Under the pieces are notes generated by a model. It worked only from the letters and a program-made list of their open reading frames with translations, ran no database searches and had not been told where the DNA came from. This document shows positions 22,206 to 32,249 of a stretch of 64,000 nucleotides of DNA, in pieces. Within the stretch, counting starts at the first letter, position 1, and the number at the start of each line of letters is the position of its first letter. Source of the stretch: Dasypus novemcinctus (Eukaryota; Chordata; Mammalia; Cingulata; Dasypodidae); NCBI RefSeq assembly GCF_030445035.2, contig NC_080702.1, forward strand, positions 29,821,843-29,885,842. The letters run 5' to 3'. The translations under genes were made by a program, and so were the position numbers.

Positions 22206-23419
22206 CAGAGAAGGGACAGGTGCGAGCCACCGGCACGGGCCTGGAAAAGGGGATCTGGGTGGGGTCCAACAGCACCCACCTCGGTGGCCACTGGCCCTGG
22301 ACACCTGCTGGGCAGGTGGAGGATGGGGGCTCAGTCACAGTGAATCTCGTTTTCATTTAGCAAAACCCGTCCGGCCCCTACAGCGTGCCTGGCAGCGTTC
22401 AGAGCGCCGTGGACGTTTCAGTCTTCGCAGCCCCTCTCCTTCGGGGCCCGGACCCCTCCCCGCAGCCATCCCGCCCCTGCCCGTCCCCCCCATCCGTCTT
22501 CCCACCCAGCGCCCGCGGCTCCCGCTGCCTCCCGCGCGCACTGCCTCCTTCCCGCTCTTAATTGATTCTTAATCCGCAGCCCGCGGGCCGCTCGGCTGGG
22601 AAGGCAGGTGCAGTCTCTGCCCGGGGCCCCAGCGGAGCCCTGCACGTCGGGGGTGACCCCCCCACTCCCAGTCCAGGCCGACAGCCCCCCTCCCCCGCCA
22701 AGCCCGGCCCCGTTTCTCCTGGTTCCTCCACTTCCTCCCCCCACCCTGGGATTTGGGGAGTGGGGAGGAGAATGTGGCCAAAAGAAATCCCCCGCAAGGA
22801 CCAGAGCTATTTGGGGGGGGGGGGGGGCGGGGAGCGCTGGGGGACAGACAGTTGCAGGAAAGAGGTCCTCGAAGGCCGCGGGTCTGAGCAGCACGGGGGT
22901 TCTTCCGAGGGGGTGATTCTGCTCCCAGGTACAAACTGGCAAGGCTTGGAGGCATTTGGGGGCGTCAGCACTGGGGCAGGGGGTTGCCCCTGGAGGGTCA
23001 CCCTGCTCAGCGCCCTCCAGTGCCCAGGACGCCCCTTCCCCCTACGGCAAAGAGTGGTCCGGTCCCAAATGACCATAGCTGGGGACCCCGTTTTTGGCTG
23101 GGCCCTCAGCTTCCCGCCTTCGGACTCCCCGGGGGTGAGGCCAGGGTGCCCGAGACGCCTCAGGCCCTCGGGGGACTCGGACGTGCTTCCGGGGCACTGG
23201 TGCGGGCTGGGGGGTGGGGGGCAGAGGGTGCCCGCCCCCCACCCCTGACCCTCCCGGGGGATCAGGCCAAAGCAGACCGGCCCCCCCAGAACCTCAAAAT
23301 TGAAATCCAAGTCCAAAAGAGGGTGGGAAGGGAGAGAAGTGTCCCTGAGGGGCCAGGAGAGTGGGGGTGGAGGTGGGAGTGGGGGCGTGCCAGCGCGAGC
23401 AAACAGGCCTGGGCCCCCC
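22206..23419. other. GC-rich unique DNA, partly CpG-containing
   Basis: Non-repetitive GC-rich sequence right of the minisatellite. Around 22380-22640 CpGs are frequent, with an isolated AT core TTAATTGATTCTTAATCC (22558-22575). A 14-G run lies near 22808-22823. Frames of up to 228 residues are open in several phases on both strands, as expected from GC-rich, stop-poor DNA. No recognisable domain or codon bias. Confidence 0.5.
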
Positions 23420-23905
23420 GTCCGCACACGCACATGCAGTCGTGCACAGTTTCACACACTCACGTTCACGCACAGCCTAGCACCTTGGTGCACACACACT
23501 CTTACACTTACACTCACGCACAGTCTCAGCCATACACACTCATTTTGCACACACACGTATTCTCACACACAGCCATACGCACACACCCTCATATGCCGTT
23601 TTGCACACTCCCACACTCAGTCTTGCCCCCATGCACACACTCTCACCCGCCCTCATGCACTCACACACTCACAACTTGCATGCAGTCACATCCACTCACA
23701 TTCAGTCTCCCACACACGCTCAATCTCACACCTACAGCCACACACTCTGACACCCACATGCACTCTCACCCACATTCATGCACTCACTTATGTGCAATCT
23801 CACACTCATATGCAGCCCCACGACAGTCACACGTACACATAGTCTCACACGCAGTCTCACACATACCCTCACACACTCACACACAATACTCACACACACA
23901 CATGC
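23420..23905. repeat. Imperfect CA-rich array (CACTCACA/CACACTC)n
   Basis: About 485 bp dominated by CACAC, ACTCAC and CATGCAC words with shifting spacing. It ends in clean CACACACACA near 23880-23902. The long plus-strand frame of HTHTHSH-like residues is compositional. Alternating purine-pyrimidine runs could favour Z-DNA. Confidence 0.9.
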
Positions 23906-24221
23906 TCTGCAAACACCAGTGGCTTCGCTTGCTTGCGCCCGTCCCCCCACCTAAAGCTCCCGACGACTCTGTAAATGTCACTGGCTGAGCCGCTTCAACA
24001 GGAGGGGAGGCTGCAGTGGCCAATCTTCGCCCTTCAGCTCCCCAGAAGCCTGAAGCCGCCCCCAGCCTTTCCATGTTAGGACTGGGCGGGTTAGAGAGAG
24101 GAGACAGCCCTCTGGAAGTGAGAACCGTCCCTCCTCCCACCGATCTCAGAACCTTCTCCCCTTGGCAACGCTGGGAGGGCCGCCCTGGGAACAGCTGGGT
24201 CCTTTGGTTCTTTGTCTATTA
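23906..24221. other. Unassigned unique sequence
   Basis: Moderately GC-rich with a GGCCAATC (CCAAT-box-like) motif near 24017-24024 and no clear repeat. No gene recognised. Confidence 0.35.
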
Positions 24222-24420
24222 CAGATTTATTTGGTTATTTGTCTATTTACAGATTAACACCTGTTCTAGTCGCTGGAGTGTATGGTGGTGAACAAGCAGA
24301 AAATCCTTGTCCATGTGGAATGGGTGTTTGGGGTGGACAGACAGAAGCAAACCTAGAGATGCTAGAGATGGAGGGATGGCCATGGATGTAGCTGGAGACA
24401 CAGATGTGGCGGGGGGCAGT
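24222..24420 (-). mobile_element. L2 fossil fragment
   Basis: TGTTCTAGTCGCTGGAGTGTA, then GTGAACAAGCAGAAAATCC and CATGTGGAATGG, match the reverse complement of the L2 3' end (GTTCTAGGCGCTGGGGATAC and GTGAACAAAACAGACAAA). Confidence 0.6.
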
Positions 24421-24605
24421 CCTAGCACAGACTCGCTTGTACACATGCATCCCGTGCTCAGAGCCAAGCGTGTCAATCTGGAAGGATAAGAGCTATCCCC
24501 CTGTGGCTAAGGGGACTGCGGGTAACTCCTTCCCCTATTGTCCTGAGCAGATGGAAACATTCCCTGCAGACAGCCTGACTGGTGGGCACTTTTTAGGACC
24601 TCCAG
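24421..24605. other. Unassigned sequence
   Basis: Unique-looking DNA between the L2 fragment and the duplicated segment. No feature recognised. Confidence 0.35.
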
Positions 24606-24898
24606 CTCACATCCTGGTGATATACCTGCCCCTGGTGGAGAGAGAGCTGGGTTTCCCTGACACAAGAGGGGTGCTAGTGTGTAGAACCCCTCCCCACCTC
24701 GGCTGCACATGGGGCACCGATGCCCATGAGTGAAGGTGACCTAGCTCTTTCTCTTCTCTGAGCTAGCGTGAGTCGTGCTTCTGCTACACCTATACTGGAG
24801 CAGGTGACACTTCCTGAGGTGTCTTTCCTTCTGGCCTACAATAGACGTAGATAGAGGTAGAGTTAGAGGAATAGATAGATGGAGATGGAGAAGTATGA
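24606..24898 (+). repeat. Duplicated segment, copy a
   Basis: About 290 bp closely similar to 26353-26643, from TCACATCCTGGTGATATACC to GAGGAATAGATAGATGG. Shared blocks include GTGTAGAACCCCTCCCCACC, CTCTTTCTCTTCTCTGAGCT and GAGGTGTCTTTCCTTCTGG. No tail or termini visible. The family is unknown to me. Confidence 0.9.
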
Positions 24899-24908
24899 TG
24901 TCACGGTA

Positions 24909-25012
24909 AGGAATGTTATGGATTGAGTTGTGTCCCCAAAAAGACATGTCCAAGTACTAAGCCCCAGTCCGTGATCTTTGAAGATGTGATTAGTTAAGAC
25001 AAAGCCAAATTG
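24909..25012 (+). mobile_element. MaLR (MLT1-like) LTR, 5' part
   Basis: Starts TGTTATGGATTGAGTTGTGTCCCC and continues to GAAGATGTGATTAGTTAAGAC. The 3' part of such an LTR resumes at about 26655, so an L1 and a duplicated segment lie between the two halves. Confidence 0.75.
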
Positions 25013-25275
25013 ATTGTGGTTAATAGCACAAATACAAGAATATTCTTCTATGAACTAGAACAAATGTATGTCACTATAATAAGGTGGTAGGAATATGGAG
25101 ATGCATGGGAAAATTACAGTTAATGTAACTTATGGACTATAGTTAACAGCAATATTGCAATGTTCTTGCATCACTGTCAAAGAAGGTACTATATTAATGC
25201 TAAGGGTCAATTATTTGGAGGGTATGGGATTTTTCTTCTGGACTAAGAAAAACATTAAAAAATTTACTGAAGCAG

Positions 25276-25510
25276 GGAGGCGGCTGTGGCTCAACCGATT
25301 GGACTCCTGTCTACTATAAGGGAGGTCCTGAGTTCACGTCCCAGGGCCTCCTTGTGAAGGCAAGCTGGCCCGTGCCCGCAGAGAGCTGACGCAGCAATAT
25401 GATGCAACAAAGGGAGACAAGCAGACACAGAAGGATGTGCGGTGAATGGACACAAAGAGCAGACAGCAAGCAAGCCACAAGGGGGGGAAATAAATAAATA
25501 AATAAAATTT
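25276..25510 (+). mobile_element. DAS SINE, intermediate form
   Basis: Head GGAGGCGGCTGTGGCTCAA, short body, (AAATA)n tail. The flanks AAAAATTTACTGAAGCA (left) and AAAAATATGTACTGGAGCA (right) are an imperfect TSD. Confidence 0.9.
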
Positions 25511-25595
25511 TAAAAATATGTACTGGAGCAATGATTGCACAATCTTTGATGAAAATGAGCCATGGTGTGCACTTTGCATAGAAAGTAGAGGCATG

Positions 25596-26036
25596 ACCCA
25601 CTTGACATAGATGTGCAATGGACACAACCAATCCAATGTCCACAGAGAAAATGTGGAATGGGTGTGGGAAGGGTAGCCATGGTGGCTGCTGGGTTTGGGG
25701 AATGGGAGGAAGAGATGAGATGTGGAGGCATTTTCAGGAAGAGGAGATGTCCTGGGTGGTGCTTCACGGACAATTACGGGACATTGTAGATCCCCTCAGG
25801 GCCCACTGGATGGAACGTGGGAAAGTGTGGGCTATGATGTGGACCATTGACTATGGGGTGCAGTGATGCTCAGAGATGTACTTACCAGGTGCAATGGATG
25901 TGTCACGATGATGGGAGAGAGTGTTGCTGTGGGGGGAGCGGGGGGTGGGGGCGGTGGGGTTGAATGGGACCTCATATTTTTTTAATGTAATTTTTAAAAA
26001 TAAATAAATAATTAAAAAAAAGAAAAAGAAAGAAAA
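25596..26036 (+). mobile_element. L1 3' end, 5'-truncated
   Basis: 441-bp lineage L1 3' end ending TTTTTTTAATGTAA and a long A-rich tail. Perfect 14-bp TSD AAAGTAGAGGCATG (25582-25595 and 26037-26050). Confidence 0.9.
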
Positions 26037-26352
26037 AAAGTAGAGGCATGGGACTGTATAACACAGTGAACCATGTGGTGGAAGATGGATTGTGGTTAGC
26101 AGTACAATATGAAAATATTCTCTCAAGAACTATAACAAATGAACAGTACTAAAATATAGTGTTAATAACAGGGGGTGTTTGGAAAAAATATACCAAGTGT
26201 ATGCTCCAGACCATAGTTAGTGGTCATAGTCCAATGTTCTTTCATAATCTATAACAAATGTTCCACAGCAATGCAAGGTGTTGGTGGAGGGGAGAGGTAT
26301 GGGAATTCTGCCCATTATGCATGATTATTTTGTAAACACACAGCTTCTCTAA

Positions 26353-26643
26353 TCACACCCCGGTGGTATACCTGTCCCTGGTGGAGAGGGAGTGGGGTTC
26401 CCCCAACACGAGAGAGGGGATGCTGTGTGTAGAACCCCTCCCCACCTCAGCCACAGATGGGGCACCGACATCCATGAGTGAAGTTGACCTGGCTCTTTCT
26501 CTTCTCTGAGCTAGTGCGAGTTGTGCTTCTACTGGTGACACCTGTACTGGAGTGGGTGACACCTCTTGAGGTGTCTTTCCTTCTGGTGTACAATAGACAT
26601 AGCTAGAGGTAGAGTTAGAGGAATAGATAGATGAGGAGATGGG
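26353..26643 (+). repeat. Duplicated segment, copy b
   Basis: Second copy of 24606-24898, with small indels such as an extra GGTGACACC block near 26534. Downstream it joins the 3' part of a MaLR LTR. Confidence 0.9.
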
Positions 26644-26654
26644 GATATATAAAG

Positions 26655-26890
26655 ATGAGGCCAAACTGTATGAGGGTGGGTCATCATCCAAGAAGAGGAG
26701 AATTGGACACGCACAGGGAAGGAGGCCCATGTGACAGCAGAGACAGAGATACAAGTGCTACATCTACAAGCCAAGGCGTGCCAAGGCTGGTTGGCCCCCT
26801 GCAAGTTTCAGAGGGCACACAGTCTTGAGGACTTGATTTTGGAATTCTGGCCTCTGGAAGGAACTGTGAGAGAATACACTTCTGGGTGGT
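26655..26890 (+). mobile_element. MaLR (MLT1-like) LTR, 3' part
   Basis: Contains GATGAGGCCAAACTG, AAGAAGAGGAGAATTGGACAC, CATGTGACAGCAGAGACAGAG and CTCTGGAAGGAACTGTGAGAGAATA, the order expected for an MLT1-type LTR. It continues the half at 24909-25012. Confidence 0.75.
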
Positions 26891-26929
26891 TTGGTTTTTT
26901 TTTTTTTTTTTTTGGAGTCCTTTTTTTGG

Positions 26930-27097
26930 TCTTTTTTTCTAAATAAACACTCCCCCATCCCATGGTAACCTCTGTGAATTTGTCATTTCCAGTCATCTCT
27001 TATAAAAGAGACCAGAACACATTTGTCCTTATATGCCTTGCTGATTTCACAAAGCATAATGTTTTTGAGCTTCTTCCCTGTCTCAAAATGTCAGCCC
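26930..27097 (-). mobile_element. Old L1 3' fragment
   Basis: Contains CATGGTAACCTCTGTGAATTTGTC and TTTGTCCTTATATGCC...AGCATAATGTTTTTGAG, a block seen in reverse in old L1 3' UTRs. Diverged. Confidence 0.65.
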
Positions 27098-27453
27098 TTT
27101 TTTTAAAAATTTTATTTCTTTCTCACCACCCCCTTGTTGTTTGCCCTTGCTGTGTCTGTTCTTCTTCCTTGTTTCTTTTTAGGAGGCACTGGGGACTGAA
27201 CCCAGGAACTCTGATGTGGTAGGGAGGCGCCTAATGGCTCGAGCCACCTCCATTCCCTGCTTTGTTGTGTCTCTCATTATGGTTTTTCTTCTTGGGCCTC
27301 TTGTTGCATCATCATGCTGCATCAGCTCACCATGCCTGCCCGTCCTGTCAGCTTGCCATCCTGCTCATCTTCTTTAGGAGGCACGGGAAACAGAAACTGG
27401 GACCTCCCATGTGGGAAGCAGGAGCTCAACCGCCTCGGCCACACCCGCTCCCC
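27098..27453 (-). mobile_element. DAS SINE, dimeric form
   Basis: Antisense, two modules with GGACTGAACCCAGGAACTC and CCTCCCATGTGGGAAGCAGG. T-rich left end. Confidence 0.85.
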
Positions 27454-27469
27454 ATCTCCCACCTTTGAG

Positions 27470-27837
27470 GGCCTGAAATCTGAAATCAGAGTGTGCACAC
27501 GGCTGTGTGGCCTTTGAAACTTGCAGGGGGAGGCCCCTGGCATTCCTTGGCTTGTGGCCACATCACTCAGTCTGCCCTGCCTTTTCCTGTCCATGTCTCT
27601 CTGCGTCCGACTCCCCCTCTTTTCTCTTATAAAGACAGCAGTCATTAACAAAAAATAGGAAAGAAAAAAGAAGAGACGAAACGAGACAGCAGCCATTAAA
27701 TTTCGGGTCCACCCTGCTCCAGCATGCACTTATCCCAACTCGACTAGTTACATCTGCAAAGACCCTATTTCAAACAACGTCACATTCCGTGGTTTGAGGG
27801 GCACGTGAATTAGGGGGCACTCATCACCCCGGCTACA
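27470..27837 (-). mobile_element. MaLR (MLT1-like) LTR, truncated
   Basis: Reverse-orientation blocks CATTCCTTGGCTTGTGGCC, ACATCTGCAAAGACCCTATTT and the terminal GGGGCACTCATCACCCCGGCTACA. The left end is missing. Confidence 0.7.
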
Positions 27838-28239
27838 CTTGGGTTGAAAGAGCCAGGCCTGCTGGCCTCTCAGGTTTGGGGCACCCCGGGGGGGCCCCCC
27901 TTGCCCTCTGTACCCAACCTGGCCCCCCACCTGGGGTGCCTGCACACCCCTGCCCCGAGGCCCCAAGGCTGCTCACGTCCAGCCTGGTAGGACCCAGCCC
28001 CTCTGCCTTCTCCCCTCCCCCCTGCCCTCTCCCCTCCCCCCTGGGGTGCCTTTGTGGGGGGCAGCCCCCTCCCAGGGTGGGGGGAGACTGTGGGTAATTC
28101 AATCCCATTCTCCAACCCCAGAGACCTGGTAGAAAACAGCTAACTCCCTCCCTCCCCGGAGGCCAGGCTGGGGGGCTAGGGAAGGGCGCTTGGGGCGCGC
28201 CAGCCCTGCGCCCATCAACAGCCAGCGGGCCGCGCGCGC
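27838..28239. other. GC-rich unique DNA
   Basis: C-rich non-repetitive DNA (CCCCTCCCCCCTGCCCTC runs), rising to CpG-dense GGGCGCGCCAGCCCTGCG and GGCCGCGCGCGCGC near 28190-28240. No coding evidence. Confidence 0.5.
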
Positions 28240-28990
28240 GCAAGCACACCCAGCTTGCGATATATTTTTTAATTCCACAGCAACACTTTGATGAGCAAGC
28301 CCATGTGCTGCATGTGACCTCAGGGGTCTCATTATTTTTCTAACTCAAATAAATACGGGGCGTTGGGAAAGCAGGAAGGGGCGGGAGGGGAGGGGGGAGG
28401 AAAAGAGCGCAGGAAACCTCATCTATAAAAAGAACTCAGGCCTTAATGAGCTTTTCCAACTTGCCAACCAGCCCCCCCCCCCTCCACCCCGGACCAGTCT
28501 ACGAGCCCGAGATGCGCCCGCTGGGTGTGGGTGGGTGGGGAGCGCAGCAGGGGAAGGGGGCTTCCAGAGGGGCGCTGGGAAAGCAGCCCCGGGGAAGGCG
28601 GGGCGACCCGGCTTGGAGCATTTGCCAGCTTCTGCGGTGTAAATCCTCCCCCCAGGGCCCCCGTGTCAAGGAATGAAGGTGACATCATTGGAAGGCTGTG
28701 GACAAATGGTCTCTCCCACTAAGGAGTGTCATCTCTCCGCCTGGGACCTTTGCAGATTTTCAGCTCAGGACGAAGGAGAGAGGAGAACAGGAGAACAGGG
28801 CAAGTTCCCCGCCTTCCTCTCCTTCCGGGGCTACTCCGCTCGTTGTTCCGCCCGCGGAGCCCTCCCCGCACCCTCCCGCCTCGGGGTTGCCCAAATGGCA
28901 GGTGCGGGGAACTCTGTGAACGCCCACCGGCCCGCCCAGGCAGGAATTCCCGTGGGACCCCGAGGCACGGAAAAGGTAAGCGCTTGTCTC
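28240..28990 (+). promoter_or_regulatory. Candidate promoter and first exon
   Basis: An AT-rich block (28258-28365, with TTTTTTAATTCCAC and CTCAAATAAATACGG) sits in a GC-rich setting. TATAAAA follows at 28424-28430. From about 28455 to 28975 there is non-repetitive sequence ending in AAAAG|GTAAGC, a good splice-donor match (GT at 28976). The frame from 28673 shows no recognisable domain. This could be a non-coding first exon or only chance. I do not recognise a gene. Confidence 0.25.
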
Positions 28991-29257
28991 AAGGCGGAGA
29001 AGCGGGGTGCGGCAGGCGGGCTGCGGGGTGGGTGCTCCACCACCGCGCCCTCGCCCCGCCCCGGAACTTCCGCTCTCTGGGCCTCGGTCTCCCCTTCCTT
29101 GAAATGACTTTAGAATAATTGCGCCTCTCTGAAACGGTGGTGGGAGGCGTCACCGAGGGGACATTTGGCTCAGGGGCCTCTCCAGCTGGGGTATCCCAAG
29201 CTGACACCCTGTGGACCCCTGGGCCCCATCAGGCTTTGCTCCTGCCGCCTCGCTGGC
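28991..29257. other. Unique GC-rich sequence
   Basis: Non-repetitive sequence downstream of the candidate donor site. No feature recognised. Confidence 0.35.
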
Positions 29258-29400
29258 CTCCACCCGCTGGATGCCAGTCGCGCCTGCACCCCCAGTTCGG
29301 ACACCCCAAAATGTCTCTAGACGTTGCCCCCCTCCCTGAGTTGAGAAGCACTCAGTGGTTCTTAACGTCGGCTGCCCAATAGAATCACCTGGCGAGTTTT
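29258..29400 (-). mobile_element. hAT-Charlie MITE fragments (MER5-like)
   Basis: 29258-29361 contains CGCTGGATGCCAGTCGCGCC and CCAAAATGTCTCTAGACGTTG, the reverse of a MER5A-type element ending near GTTGAGAAGCACT. 29362-29400 (CAGTGGTTCTTAA...AGAATCACCTGG) looks like the start of a second hAT-type element. Confidence 0.6.
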
Positions 29401-29401
29401 T

Positions 29402-29988
29402 TTTTGTTTTTGTTTTTTTTAATCTTTTTTCTTTTAAAGATACATGGATCACATAAAATATTACATTAAAAAAATATGAGGTTCCCCTGTACCCCACTCC
29501 CCACACCCCCCAACTCCTCCCACATCGAAAACCTCTTTCATCATCGGGGCACATTCATTGCATTTGGTGAATACATTTTGGAGCACTGCTGCAGCACATG
29601 GATAATGGTTTACATTGTAGTTTACACTCTTCCCCCAGTGCATTCAGTGGGTGATGGCAGGATATATAATGTCCAACATCTGTCCCTGCAATATCATTCA
29701 GGACAACTCCAAGTCCCAAAAATGCCCCCACATCACCTCTCTTCTTCCCTCTCCCTGCCCTCAGCACCTCCCGTGGCCACTGTCTCCACATCGATGCTAC
29801 AGTGTCTTCCATTACTAGTCACAATAGTTCCATAGTAGAACACCAGTAAGTCCACTCTAATCCATATTTTATTCCTCCATCCTGTGGACCCTGGGATGGT
29901 GATGTCCACTCCACCTCTAGATCAAGAGGGGGCCTAGATCCCACATGGCTGATGGGTGCGTTCTCCTGCTCGCAGCTGTAGCCTCTCT
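29402..29988 (-). mobile_element. L1 3' end, 5'-truncated
   Basis: Antisense lineage L1 3' end: T-rich start, ATTACATTAAAAAAATATGAGG, CCCCACATCACCTCTCTTC, AGAGGGGGCCTAGATCCCACATGG. The right boundary is approximate. Confidence 0.82.
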
Positions 29989-30702
29989 CGCTTCCACATG
30001 GGTCGCTTTAAAAAGCTCGAAGGCAGCTCCTCCGGGTTCCACCTGACTGTCTGGGGGTGCCATCGGGCCTTTTTATATCCCCCCATGGTGCAGCCAAGGC
30101 GAGACACAGCGACAGGAAGCAGGAGCTGCAAACCAGGCAGTGGAGGGAGGCTGGCTGGGGGCAAGCATGTTCTGGGAACCCACCAGAGAGGTGGTGCACC
30201 CCAGGGGTGGCGGGAAGGGGGAAGGAGGTCGCGCAGGGGAGGGAGCAGGCACCCCAACTGGGAGCCTGCCAGGAGCTGCGGCTTTTGGAAGAGATGCCGG
30301 CCACCTGATTGCCCCACCGTCCAACTTCCTGCAGAGGGAGCTGGGGGAAATACCCCCCACTTCTTTCCTTCCACCTCCCAACCACTGAAAGCAGGGTACA
30401 TGGGAGCCATTGATAGTTCTTGCCTGCCAGCCTCTCAGGCGCTCTAAGAGGGTGGAGAGGGGGAGCCTCTGGAGGGGCAGGGCAGCCTCGAGCTGTGCTG
30501 CTCGGAGACAACCTGGGGGCAGGGCAGGGGGCGGGCAGCGCTTAGGGGGCCCGCCATGGCCTCCACGCCAGTGCCCCCCAACTGCTTCCAGCCGAGGACT
30601 GAGCAGGGCAGGGGTACGGAGTGGGGGTGTCTCTCCACTCAGAGCTCCAGTGGGCTGACTTGCTCCTGCACTGTCTGGCCTGGCCAAGACTTTCTCAGAT
30701 GC
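29989..30702. other. GC-rich unique sequence
   Basis: No repeat family recognised. Frames open on both strands in several phases (up to about 200 residues on the minus strand) lack any recognisable motif and look compositional. Confidence 0.4.
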
Positions 30703-31128
30703 ACTTTTTTTTTTTTTTTTAAGGATTTATTGTTTATTTTATTTCTTTCCCCATCCCCCCCGTTGTCTGTGCTCTGTGTCCATTCGCTGTGTGTTCTTCT
30801 GTGTCCACTTGCATTCTTGTCAGCGGCACCGGGAATCTGTGTCTCTTTTTGTTGCATCATCTTGCTGTGTCAGCTCTCCGTGTGTGCGGTGCCACTCCTG
30901 GGCAGGCTGCACTTTCTTTCGCGCTGGGCGGCTCTCCTTATGGGGCGCACTCCTTGCGCGTGGGGCTCCCCTACGCGGGGGACACCCCTGCGTGGCAGGG
31001 CACTCCTTGCGCGCATCAGCACTGCGCGTGGGCCAGCTCCACACGGGTCAAGGAGGCCCGGGGTTTGAACCCTGGACCTCCCATGTGGTAGGTGGATGCT
31101 CTATCCGTTGGGCCGAATCCACTTCCCC
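30703..31128 (-). mobile_element. DAS SINE, long form
   Basis: Complete antisense copy, close to the other long copies. The flanks CAGATGCACTTT and CAGATGCTCTTT form a TSD with one mismatch. Confidence 0.93.
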
Positions 31129-31598
31129 AGATGCTCTTTCCATCCCCTTCTCCCATGCAGGTGTCAGCCCTGCACCTCTGTCTGAAGACCGTCCCCCCAA
31201 ATCCTCCTCCTTCCGGGGGCTGGTAACTGCTCAAGGCACCAGGGAGTGTCCCAGTGGGTGCAGCTCGAGCCTGGTTCTCCAGCTCCACAAGTCCAGTCTC
31301 AGGAGACAGGGGTGAGTGCTTTTTGGGTTCTGTATTTGGGCAGGAGGAGAATTTCCTGTCCTTGAAGATTTTTTGAGATGCCTAGAAAGATGGAACCAGA
31401 ATTCCTGGGGAGGGAGGTACAGGAATGGATCACCCACAGCTCAGCTCAACAGGGGAGTGGGAGGCACCCAAGACCCACCCCCGACCCCACTGGTGGGGCT
31501 GCAAAGCCATCAGTGTGTTGCCAGCCCATCCACTGGGGCGCACAGTAGGTGTTCAAATCCAGATGCTTATAATCCTTCTTTCAAAAAAATATTTCTTG
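31129..31598. other. Unassigned unique sequence
   Basis: No repeat or gene recognised between two SINEs. Confidence 0.35.
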
Positions 31599-31970
31599 GG
31601 AAGCGGATGTGGCTCAAGCGACTGGGCTTCCGTCTACCATATGGGAGGTCCAGGGTTTGATTCCTGGGGCCTCCTGGTGAAGGAGAGCTGGCCTGTGTGG
31701 GGAGCTGGTGCAGCAAGATGACGCAACAAAGCGACACAGAGGAGAGACAATAAGAGACACAGCAGACCAGGGAGCTGAGGTGCCTCAAGAGAGTAATCGC
31801 CTCTCTCCCACTCCAGAAGGTCCCAGGATCGGTTCCCGGTGCCGCCTAAAGAGAAGACAAGGAGACACAGAAGAAAGCACAGCAATGGACACTGAAAGCA
31901 AAGAGCAAGCACAAATATGGGCAGGTGTGTAGAAATAAACAAATAAATCTTTAAATATATATATATATAT
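31599..31970 (+). mobile_element. DAS SINE, composite form
   Basis: Head GGGAAGCGGATGTGGCTCAAG with a second module near 31760-31850 (GGATCGGTTCCCGGTGCC). It ends in a (TA)n tract. Perfect TSD ATATTTCTTG (31589-31598 and 31971-31980). Confidence 0.9.
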
Positions 31971-31974
31971 ATAT

Positions 31975-32249
31975 TTCTTGAGACCTACTGGGTGCTCAAC
32001 GATGTTTTCAGACCATGGAGGCAGCAGCGGACAGATTACACAAAAGCCCCTTCTCTCACAGAGCTGACGACCCCAGTGGGGGGAGGTGGACCATGAATAA
32101 GCTAAATGGAATAGAAGCTGATAATTCTACAAGGAAAATAAAGCCAGGAAGAGCAGTGGAGAGTGTGGGGGCGGGAGTTGCACTTTTAATTGGGTGGTCA
32201 GGGAAGACCTCCCTGAGAAAATGATATTTGTGCAAAGACGTGAGGGAGG
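31975..32249 (-). mobile_element. L2 fossil, left part
   Basis: Blocks GACCTACTGGGTGCTCAACGATG, CACAGAGCTGACGACC and GGTCAGGGAAGACCTCCCTGAG match reversed L2 3' sequence. It continues at 32882 after an LTR insertion. Confidence 0.65.

Larger units (their letters stand above)
25013..26349 (+). mobile_element. L1 3'-end sequence with nested insertions
   Basis: AT-rich L1 3'-UTR-like blocks (GGACTATAGTTAACAGCAATATT and TTTGTAAACACACAGCTTCTCTAAT), split by a SINE (25276-25510) and a second L1 3' end (25596-26036). The flanks may share a TSD of the TAAGA..AGGCCAAACTG type (about 24999-25016 and 26654-26671). Confidence 0.65.

Noticed and set aside
20494-22291. Minisatellite frames as a repeat-protein gene
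   Set aside because: The 41-bp unit rotates the frame, units differ by 1-bp changes, and there is no promoter, splice site or conserved flank.
22562-23988. Long plus-strand frames (228 and 334 residues) in GC-rich and CA-rich DNA
   Set aside because: They overlap equally long frames in other phases and on the other strand, run into the CA array (HTHTHS residues), and contain no recognisable domain.
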